Assembly: GCF_042219825.1 (NCBI RefSeq)
Contig: NZ_JBHJHQ010000004.1
Span: 434,001-498,000, forward strand
Origin: JBHJHP01 sp042219825
Lineage (GTDB): Bacteria; Bacteroidota; Bacteroidia; Bacteroidales; UBA5342
Reading direction: 5' to 3'
Length of the DNA: 64,000 bases
Below, in pieces: positions 26,691-33,385 of the stretch. Positions within the stretch are counted from its first letter, which is position 1. Each line of letters starts with the position of its first letter. A program made the position numbers and the translations under genes. The notes below the pieces were generated by a model. The model had not been told where the DNA came from. It saw only the letters and a list, made by a program, of their open reading frames with translations, and made no database searches.

Positions 26691-29075
26691 CTACTTTAGC
26701 GTGGCATCGAAACGCCATGTGCCAGGTAAAGCATAAAATGTGACGTAATTGCTGTTTTCTCCACCTCTGGAGATTCCCTCCGGACTGTGTCGAAACCTGC
26801 CATTTTTCCAAATAGTCTTACCATTCACCGTAATAGTTTGAATACCATATTGTTTAGGGATTCCGATGCATGCTTTTGTTCCCTGCGGTGATTCGAGGTT
26901 CATTGTAAAACGTTCTGAAGAGAGCACATGCATAACTTTTATTTCTCCTTTTACCGTCGGAACCGTCTGATTGATTTCTGTCAAGCCGCCCATCTGTGGC
27001 ATTACCTGGTAAACCGCCCATCCCGGTTCAAGCGGAGCAACTCCGGCAATGTTTTGTGATAAAACAGTGTTAGGTGCATTCCATCCATGGTTAATGGTGC
27101 CTTCACTTAACCCGTTCCACACCTCCCAGAGTGTATTGTATTTTTTGCTGTTAACCATCTCGGAATACCGTTCCTTCATTCGGATCAGAGCCAGTGAATC
27201 GGAGCCGGTTTTGCAAAGCGCTTCCAGTACATATTTCTCCATATAGGGACTGGCAAACCTTTTTTCCTGTAATATCTTCCGGATGCCGCTATACTGATCC
27301 GGTTTGGCCAGACCGGCAAGAACGGCCATGGCATTAGCCCTGTCATCAGGTTCGGAAAGTTCAGAAGAGCGAAAGCATTGTTGATCATCCTTCCAGAATA
27401 TTTTTGAAAAATTTGTGGAGATGCTGTTCATTCTGGTCCGGTAATCTAAAGTGTCTGTAGCATACCCACTCATGGCTGCCATGGGAATGGCTGCTTTCAG
27501 CGCAAGGTAATACCATGTATTGTCCAGAACTGCAATATCGATATTGGTTCCCCAGTCACCCCAGTCCCAGGCTCCGCGACGATGTACGACAAGACCATCC
27601 GGTCCCATTTTCCAGATTGCCAGGTATTTCCTAACCGCCGGATAGGCTTCACGAATGGTTGTACTGTCGTTGGTGTTCATAAAATAGTTCCAGAAGCCAT
27701 ACCAGCCAATGCTTGCCAGCATCTGTTGAGGCAGTTCAGCGCTCCATTTTGTGGCGGTAGGGGAGAAAAGGGTGCTGTCTTTTCGCTGCCAGGCCACCAG
27801 TGTTTTCATGGATTTCCGGATCAGGGCATGAGAAGTGGTATCGAGGGTGTAAAAACATTCACCACTCTGATTCACGACATCGCCCCACCACAGGGCACGT
27901 TCCCGGTCAGGACAATCCATAAAATTATCGTACATATTAATGTATAATGTTCGGCGGGCCATGGTCCAGAGTTTGTTATAAAACGGATCGTTACATGAAA
28001 AACTACCGGTAAAATCAGCCGGATAACCGAGTTCCCTGTATTTCAGTGAAATGATATTAACTCCTTCAGGTATGCTGTAAAGCACGGTGTTACCACTCAT
28101 CCAGACCAGACTTTCAAATTCCTGAATGCCGTCTTTGGTTATATATTCTGCACGGTTGGCTGGTCCCTCACCGAAATCATACCAGCCATCATACTGGTCA
28201 GTTTGCATATTGATCTGTTTTCCTTCCGGCGCTTTGACTTTCAGATAGACTGAAACCCTTGCATCATAGGGCAGAACTGCTTCCACCACTTCTCCGTTAC
28301 CGGTTTCAGGAATGGCTTCAGCATTCACATAGTCCTGTAATCCACTGTTCTTCCATTGCGGAAACGGACGTTTGACCATGGTATTCCAGGGCAGCACTGG
28401 CGGTACACCCTTTTCAGTAGCAGATTTCCATGATGAATCATCGTAGCCGGGGAGTTGCCAGTCTTCAATCGTGTCATTGGCTGCATTAAACCTGACATTC
28501 CAGACCGATAAGCGCATATTGGGTTGTCCTCCTGTGACAGAATGCTTGTAACCTGGATGAACTTTTAATTTCCATGTTGAATCAGATACCACTGGTGTAC
28601 CCCCGAAATTAGCATCAAATAAAAATCCCCCTTTCCCACTGTCGTGATGTGAAAAGCCTTCTCTGCCCCAGTACCAGACCTTGGCTGCAATTGTATTCGT
28701 CCCTTCAATCAGGTATGGTGCCAGGTCAATTTCGTCATACCAGGTTTCATTCAGCCGGTCCCGTTTGAGCTGGCCTTCAAATACAACCTGTTTTCCATTA
28801 ATCCACAACCAGTATTTAGAATCAGCAGAGATACGTGATGTTGCTTTTTCAGGAATATTACTCAACCGGATATTTTTACGAAAACACATCCACGTGTCCT
28901 GCGGACCATCCGCATCCTGCCAGATCCAGTTAGTCTTCCAGACGTCATTTACCTGAGTGTCTGGACTACTCTGGTTGGATTGTGCACTTAACAGTATGGG
29001 AATGATAAGAAAAGAGAGTTGTAATACAAGTTTTTGTATGGTAATAGTTCGTTGTTTTTTGTATTGCACAGTCAT
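26691..29075 (-). CDS. GH78-like alpha-L-rhamnosidase, secreted
   Basis: The 794-residue protein has a signal peptide, beta-sandwich domains (about 45-340, with WLWINGKQVVFEGQLKR and YYWGREGF-like strands), an (alpha/alpha)6 catalytic barrel (about 370-700) and a C-terminal beta domain. The catalytic signature is DCPDRERALWWGD near residue 390, related to the GH78 motif DCPxRDERxGWxGD. One residue is missing and a Trp-Trp follows, which marks a variant subfamily I have seen in Bacteroidota. WDWGDWGTNID near 505 is another landmark. GH78 releases terminal L-rhamnose, for example from rhamnogalacturonan. Substrate is inferred from nearby PL1 and CE8 genes. A TAAATTTG box lies at 29113-29120. 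Confidence 0.8.
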   Translation of the reverse strand: MTVQYKKQRTITIQKLVLQLSFLIIPILLSAQSNQSSPDTQVNDVWKTNWIWQDADGPQDTWMCFRKNIRLSNIPEKATSRISADSKYWLWINGKQVVFEGQLKRDRLNETWYDEIDLAPYLIEGTNTIAAKVWYWGREGFSHHDSGKGGFLFDANFGGTPVVSDSTWKLKVHPGYKHSVTGGQPNMRLSVWNVRFNAANDTIEDWQLPGYDDSSWKSATEKGVPPVLPWNTMVKRPFPQWKNSGLQDYVNAEAIPETGNGEVVEAVLPYDARVSVYLKVKAPEGKQINMQTDQYDGWYDFGEGPANRAEYITKDGIQEFESLVWMSGNTVLYSIPEGVNIISLKYRELGYPADFTGSFSCNDPFYNKLWTMARRTLYINMYDNFMDCPDRERALWWGDVVNQSGECFYTLDTTSHALIRKSMKTLVAWQRKDSTLFSPTATKWSAELPQQMLASIGWYGFWNYFMNTNDSTTIREAYPAVRKYLAIWKMGPDGLVVHRRGAWDWGDWGTNIDIAVLDNTWYYLALKAAIPMAAMSGYATDTLDYRTRMNSISTNFSKIFWKDDQQCFRSSELSEPDDRANAMAVLAGLAKPDQYSGIRKILQEKRFASPYMEKYVLEALCKTGSDSLALIRMKERYSEMVNSKKYNTLWEVWNGLSEGTINHGWNAPNTVLSQNIAGVAPLEPGWAVYQVMPQMGGLTEINQTVPTVKGEIKVMHVLSSERFTMNLESPQGTKACIGIPKQYGIQTITVNGKTIWKNGRFRHSPEGISRGGENSNYVTFYALPGTWRFDATLK

Positions 29076-29112
29076 AACCTGTTAATGTGTTTTTATAATA
29101 ATTAGTTAAATG

Positions 29113-29120
29113 CAAATTTA
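29113..29120 (-). promoter_or_regulatory. -7 box of the rhamnosidase gene
   Basis: TAAATTTG on the minus strand (TAnnTTTG), 37 nt from the start codon. No convincing -33 element. Confidence 0.4.
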
Positions 29121-29200
29121 ATTTTCTTTTGCAGGTTATCTGATAAATAATTCGTCATTGTCTGTTATGAATTCAACGGTATCTTTTGAAGTCATTAACC

Positions 29201-29256
29201 AGGACACTCCATGGCGCATTTGAAAGTTCCGATGTCCTCCTTTTTTCAAAAGGAGG
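29201..29256 (+). repeat. 56-bp direct repeat, left copy, with hairpin
   Basis: It shares 51 of 56 bases with 29820-29875: 24 identical bases at the start, a variable 9-nt middle, then 23 identical bases. The final part folds into CCTCCTTTT-TTC-AAAAGGAGG (9-bp arms). Confidence 0.85.
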
Positions 29257-29282
29257 TGGCATTCCGATGTAAATCGGGATGA

Positions 29283-29293
29283 CGGAGGATTTA
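29283..29293 (+). repeat. Inverted repeat, left
   Basis: CGGAGGATTTA; the exact reverse complement occurs at 29776-29786, on the far side of the DUF559 gene. The outer edges are 504 bp apart. Confidence 0.7.
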
Positions 29294-29354
29294 TTTTTCT
29301 GTCTCACCTAATACCAACCGAAGTGTCGGGATCGGAGGATTTTAGTAATAATAG

Positions 29355-29385
29355 TTTGAAATGGGTCTGGGTATCCATACCTTTG
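29355..29385 (+). promoter_or_regulatory. Complete promoter of the DUF559 gene
   Basis: TTTG at 29355-29358, a 19-nt spacer, and TACCTTTG at 29378-29385 match both Bacteroidota elements. The leader before the ATG at 29401 is about 10 nt. Confidence 0.7.
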
Positions 29386-29400
29386 AATAAACCCTGAACA

Positions 29401-29775
29401 ATGAAACTAAATTACAGTAAGCACAATAAGGATTTTGCTTGTGAGAACAGAAAACATGGTACCATGGGAGAAGCAATTTTATGGCGGGATGTATTAAAAG
29501 CAAAACAATTAAACGGGTATCAGTTTAACCAGCAGTACAGAGTTGGTAATTATATTGTTGATTTTATTTGCCGAAGGCTAAACCTGATTATTGAATTGGA
29601 TGGCAGTTCACACAAAACAAATGGGGTAAAGGATTATGAGCGCGAAAAGTGGTTGACAGATTTGGGTTATACTGTATTAAGGTTTTCAGAAAATGAAGTA
29701 ATCTACCATCTTAATTATGTAGCTATGGATATACAGAATATGGTTGAAAAACTGGAAAAGGAATCTGATGTTTGA
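29401..29775 (+). CDS. DUF559 endonuclease-like protein
   Basis: A 124-residue soluble protein. Landmarks of DUF559 (a Vsr/PD-(D/E)XK-like nuclease fold): MGEAILWRDVLKAKQLNGY at 22-40 (Glu24), then the catalytic segment VGNYIVDFICRRLN and LIIELDGSSH, supplying Asp54, Glu65 and Asp67. The later DYEREKWLTDLGYTVLRF is also usual. The family is related to very-short-patch repair endonucleases, but most members have no tested activity. It has its own promoter, and its stop is followed at once by the inverted repeat TAAATCCTCCG. It may be the enzyme of the repeat unit, or a passenger of it. Confidence 0.9.
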   Translation: MKLNYSKHNKDFACENRKHGTMGEAILWRDVLKAKQLNGYQFNQQYRVGNYIVDFICRRLNLIIELDGSSHKTNGVKDYEREKWLTDLGYTVLRFSENEVIYHLNYVAMDIQNMVEKLEKESDV

Positions 29776-29786
29776 TAAATCCTCCG
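29776..29786 (+). repeat. Inverted repeat, right
   Basis: TAAATCCTCCG, directly after the DUF559 stop codon and the exact partner of 29283-29293. A related TAAATCCTC begins the module at 30192. Confidence 0.7.
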
Positions 29787-29819
29787 CCTCTCTTACGTTC
29801 GGCACCTCCTTTTCCAAGG

Positions 29820-29875
29820 AGGACACTCCATGGCGCATTTGAAGACTCTGACGTCCTCCTTTTTTCAAAAGGAGG
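29820..29875 (+). repeat. 56-bp direct repeat, right copy, with hairpin
   Basis: Begins with the same 24 bases as 29201-29224 and ends with the same 23-base hairpin stretch. It overlaps by a few bases the preceding hairpin at 29805-29822 (CCTCCTT-TTCC-AAGGAGG). Confidence 0.85.
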
Positions 29876-29924
29876 ACGTCATAGAACCATACATAATTAA
29901 GAAAATTGATTTGGATTATTTTGA

Positions 29925-30194
29925 AGAATAAATAATTACTATAGAAGCAATAACCCAAATTATCAATATCTCAATATTAGTTTTGCTTTCCTTTTACTAC
30001 CTTTAAGCCATATTAACCAAATTACGTTAACATATCAGTATGAAGTTGCAGACGGGGAGACTATATGTAATGTACTTGAAATAAAATTTAAAGATTCACT
30101 GGTTCACATCCCGAAATTAATGCAGCATAAAAGACTTCTGCCTGTAAGAAATTTTCCGGTGGCTTTTTATGATGACTTTACAGATCGATATTAA
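29925..30194 (+). pseudogene. Coding-like remnant ending at a repeat module
   Basis: A frame of 89 codons with no start at its beginning, reading sensibly toward its end (EVADGETICNVLEIKFKDSL, VHIPKLMQHKRLLPVRN). Its stop is the TAA of the repeat module at 30192 (TAAATCCTC). I cannot name a family. It may be a gene fragment cut by insertion of the repeat, or a chance frame; the sequence around is AT-rich. Confidence 0.3.
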
Positions 30195-30278
30195 ATCCTC
30201 TGTCCGTCAGCCGACGGACACCTCCTTTGTTAGCAAAGGAGGACGATCCACAGAGATTCTCAAAGTTCCGATGTCCTC
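30192..30278 (+). repeat. Third GGAGG-hairpin module, solitary
   Basis: It starts TAAATCCTC, contains the hairpin CCTCCTTTG-TTAG-CAAAGGAGG (30221-30242, 9-bp arms) and ends with AAAGTTCCGATGTCCTC (30262-30278), which is identical to 29223-29239 in the left direct repeat. No nuclease gene lies inside it, so this looks like a gene-free derivative of the same family. Confidence 0.7.
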
Positions 30279-30386
30279 TGTAAGGTGCCATTATTTCAAA
30301 GAAATAAATTTTTATATTGCAAGCGTTATTATTAACATTTACCCTTGTTTGACGAGATACAGAAATTTACTTATTTTTCAGAATTG

Positions 30387-30394
30387 TATCTTTG
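30387..30394 (+). promoter_or_regulatory. -7 box of the DUF1593 gene
   Basis: TATCTTTG fits TAnnTTTG, 50 nt before the ATG at 30445. Since it lies downstream of an alternative in-frame start at 30169, it favours the start at 30445. Confidence 0.5.
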
Positions 30395-30444
30395 TATGGA
30401 TTTTAGTAATTCTTTTAAACAAACAGGGAAAAGTCAAAGAACGT

Positions 30445-31869
30445 ATGATGAAAACCTCCCATATTTTATTCATCCTGATATTTTGTGTTACCGGAGCTAC
30501 TCGAATTTTCAGTCAGAATACAAAACCGCGTGTGATTGTCACCACTGATGGCGAGGCAGACGATCGGGCTTCGATGGTGCGGTTTTTGTTAACCTCCAAT
30601 GAATTCGATGTAGAAGGGATTATCAACAGCAGTTCGCAGTTTCACTGGGTTGGAGGAACAGGATGGAATGCATTTCATCCCGTATCCTGGGTAAAAGATT
30701 ATATTGATTTGTATGCAAGGGTTTATGATAACCTGAAATTACATGATCCGGATTACCCGTCGCCTGATTATCTCTTGAGCAAGTGGAAAGTAGGCAATAT
30801 AAACGGTATCGGAGAGGATGATATTCGTACCGAAGGCGCAGAACTGATTGCTCAGGTAGTGTTAGATGACAGTGATTCGCGTCCTGTTTGGGTGCAGGCA
30901 TGGGGAGGATGTAATACTATTTCTCGTGCGCTTAAAATAATCCAGGAAGATCATCCCGAACGTATGAAAGATGTGGCGGGAAAACTGCGTTTATTTTTGA
31001 TCTGGGAACAGGATGGCACCTACCAGGACTATATTCGTCCCAACTGGGAAAAGTATAACATCCCAACTATAATTTCCGACCAGTTCGACTGCATGGCATA
31101 TATCTGGCCCAAAGTACTTCCTGAAGAGGTGAGAACGTATTTCGAAGCAGACTGGATGAGGAAACATATCCTGAACGGACATGGGCCGTTGTGTGATGCC
31201 TACGAAAATAATAACGAAGCATTTAATGCTGAAGGCGATACTCCTTCATTTTTATATAATATTTCTAATGGTCTGCGCTGCATGGAATCTCCCGGCTGGG
31301 GGGGCTGGGGCGGACGATATGTTTGGGTCCGTAATAATGTGTGGATGGATCCCCTGCCAGACTCAACTTATAAGCGTCCCACGGGCCGTTGGTTTATTGA
31401 TAACAGCTGGTCGAAAAAGATGGAGAATGACACGGCAAAGGTAGAAATGGATATTCGAACCAACTATTTTAAGCCCATCTGGCGCTGGCTGGATGATGTT
31501 CAGAATGATTTTGCTGCCCGGGCGGAATGGTGCGTCAGGGATTATACTTCTGCCAACCATCATCCTGTTGTGCGTTTAAAGAATACACCATTGAGCATAA
31601 AAGCAAAAGCAGGTTCCAAACTAAAACTGGATGCAGGTAAAACATACGATCCGGATGGAGATGTCTTATCCTTCAAATGGTGGAATTACATTGAGGCAGG
31701 CACATATTCGGGAAAAGCCATTTCGGGATCAGGAAAAACTAAATTCAAAATTACGGTACCGGATGATGCCAGACCCGGAGATACCATCCATATGATCTGC
31801 GAGGTCACTGATTCAGGAAAACCACCCTTAACAAGATATGTGCGGGTTATTATTACTGTGATACCATAA
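30445..31869 (+). CDS. DUF1593 (Sde182-like) secreted nucleoside-hydrolase-like protein
   Basis: From the ATG at 30445 the protein has 474 residues with a signal peptide (KTSHILFILIFCVTG) ending near FSQ. The N-terminal domain has an inosine/uridine hydrolase-like fold: KPRVIVTTDGEADDRASMVR at the start gives the Asp cluster, followed by VQAWGGCNTISRAL. The C-terminal domain is Ig-like, with KLDAGKTYDPDGDVLSFKWW. DUF1593 proteins are secreted and often found with plant-polysaccharide enzymes. The frame also continues upstream to 30169, but that part crosses the repeat module and lies before the promoter, so it is rejected. The pectate lyase follows 255 nt downstream. Confidence 0.87.
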   Translation: MMKTSHILFILIFCVTGATRIFSQNTKPRVIVTTDGEADDRASMVRFLLTSNEFDVEGIINSSSQFHWVGGTGWNAFHPVSWVKDYIDLYARVYDNLKLHDPDYPSPDYLLSKWKVGNINGIGEDDIRTEGAELIAQVVLDDSDSRPVWVQAWGGCNTISRALKIIQEDHPERMKDVAGKLRLFLIWEQDGTYQDYIRPNWEKYNIPTIISDQFDCMAYIWPKVLPEEVRTYFEADWMRKHILNGHGPLCDAYENNNEAFNAEGDTPSFLYNISNGLRCMESPGWGGWGGRYVWVRNNVWMDPLPDSTYKRPTGRWFIDNSWSKKMENDTAKVEMDIRTNYFKPIWRWLDDVQNDFAARAEWCVRDYTSANHHPVVRLKNTPLSIKAKAGSKLKLDAGKTYDPDGDVLSFKWWNYIEAGTYSGKAISGSGKTKFKITVPDDARPGDTIHMICEVTDSGKPPLTRYVRVIITVIP

Positions 31870-32124
31870 AAAAACTCCATCTTTGGCACTTACTTTGTAA
31901 GAAGAAGGAGGGCACATTTGATTGCTATTGTACGGACGGGGACTTCATCCGCTACAACAAGTTACTGATATGAAACTACCACTATTTGGGAAAGAATTCC
32001 CATACATAACCATATCATATGCCTAATTTCACCTTTTAATAAAAGTGATGTGACCGCGATGCATTATGGGAGCTATACAACTGAATATTTATTACAATAA
32101 TAAAACATAACAAATTCAATATTT

Positions 32125-33369
32125 ATGAAACAATTTTTACATTATTCCGTCTTGATAATTACCCTGTTTAGCTTACAAAATATTTTCGCACAGGATAAAC
32201 CGGATGGGTTTGCAGCAGTAAGTGGGTTGGGATTGGAGACAACTACCGGAGGTGAAGGCGGTGAAGTGGTGATTGCAGATACCTATGCAAAATTCAATAC
32301 CTACGCGAGATCTTCAAGGCCATATATTATTCTTGTTAAAGGTGTTCTTGAATCAACATCCTGGCAGGAAATTGATGTGAACTCCAATAAAACCATTATA
32401 GGTTATGGCACTAATGCCACTTTAAAAAATATGGAACTGCACATCATTAACAAGCAAAACATTATAATCCGTAATTTGATCATCAGGGATTCCTATGTTG
32501 AGGGGGACTGGGATGGAAAAACCAACGATAACGATGCCATTCAGGCGGATAACAGCCACCACATGTGGATTGATCATTGCTTTTTTACAAACTGTGGAGA
32601 CGGTTTAATAGACCTGCGCCACAGTACAGATTATGCTACGATTTCGTATAATAAGCTAACTCATCATAACAAGGCTTTTGGTATTGGTTGGATCACAGAT
32701 GGAGTTGATAATCCTGATTTTCACCTTACGATTCATCATAACTGGATCGACTCGACCAATCAACGAAACCCAAGTTTTGATATGGGAATAGGCCATTTAT
32801 ACAATAATTACCTTAGCAGAGTATTTTCCTATGGCAATCAGGCACGTGGAACCGGACGGATCATTGTACAAAATAGTGTGTTCGAAAATGTACATGACCC
32901 TCTGACCATCAGCAGCCCGGGGATTATGTATGAAGATGGTAATCTGTTGATAAATTGTTCAGGCGATCAGAATGGGAATGCATCTGTTTATCCGTATGAT
33001 CTGGATTCCTACTACAGCTATACTCTTGATCCAACCGACCAGGTGAAGGAGATCGTAACTTCACAGGCAGGACCACAACAATATATCAGCGACCAGTACC
33101 ATGCAACTGCTATTGATGAGGTATCTGTTTTAAAAGATCAGGTTAAATATTATGTAGATCAGCACAGCAAAACACTCTACCTTGAATCGCAGAACAGTGT
33201 GGATGCTCAAGTACGCATTTATTCAAGCAGTGGAAGAATGATTTATTCTGGTAATTTGAATATAAGTCATCAGGAAAGTTTACCACTTAAAGGCTACAAC
33301 CCCGGAATCTACCTGATACGGATAGAGTCTTCCGGTAATTTCAAGACTGGTAAAATTATTTTAAACTAA
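32125..33369 (+). CDS. Pectate lyase family 1, secreted by T9SS
   Basis: A 414-residue enzyme with a signal peptide (IITLFSLQNIFAQ). The parallel beta-helix carries PL1 signatures: DAIQ (Asp137), WIDHC (148-152), DGLIDLRHSTDYATISYN (159-176), and HHNWI with QRNPSF (Arg214, the likely catalytic base). It cleaves alpha-1,4 polygalacturonate by beta-elimination, needing Ca2+. The C-terminus (about 340-414) is a short T9SS-type domain with VRIYSSSGRMIYSG and GIYLIRI. The pectin methylesterase is 16 nt downstream in the same direction, so the two should be co-transcribed. Confidence 0.93.
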   Translation: MKQFLHYSVLIITLFSLQNIFAQDKPDGFAAVSGLGLETTTGGEGGEVVIADTYAKFNTYARSSRPYIILVKGVLESTSWQEIDVNSNKTIIGYGTNATLKNMELHIINKQNIIIRNLIIRDSYVEGDWDGKTNDNDAIQADNSHHMWIDHCFFTNCGDGLIDLRHSTDYATISYNKLTHHNKAFGIGWITDGVDNPDFHLTIHHNWIDSTNQRNPSFDMGIGHLYNNYLSRVFSYGNQARGTGRIIVQNSVFENVHDPLTISSPGIMYEDGNLLINCSGDQNGNASVYPYDLDSYYSYTLDPTDQVKEIVTSQAGPQQYISDQYHATAIDEVSVLKDQVKYYVDQHSKTLYLESQNSVDAQVRIYSSSGRMIYSGNLNISHQESLPLKGYNPGIYLIRIESSGNFKTGKIILN

Positions 33370-33385
33370 CCTGAAAAATTATCTC

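Larger units (their letters stand above)
29201..29880 (+). mobile_element. DUF559 endonuclease unit bracketed by repeats
   Basis: In order: a 56-bp direct-repeat copy (29201-29256), CGGAGGATTTA (29283-29293), a complete promoter (29355-29385), the DUF559 gene (29401-29775), TAAATCCTCCG (29776-29786, the exact inverted partner of the left box), a GGAGG hairpin (29805-29822) and the second direct-repeat copy (29820-29875). All boxes and palindromes share the CCTCC/GGAGG core. The symmetry, own promoter and one nuclease-like gene suggest a small mobile or selfish unit. Transposition itself is inferred. Confidence 0.5.

Noticed and set aside
30169..30444. Upstream coding part of the DUF1593 gene
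   Set aside because: It is read through a repeat module and lies before the -7 box at 30387; the real protein begins with a signal peptide at 30445.
31870..31930. Fourth copy of the GGAGG module after the DUF1593 gene
   Set aside because: Only a short stretch (AAGGAGGGCACATTTGA) resembles the repeat and no hairpin or inverted ends are seen.
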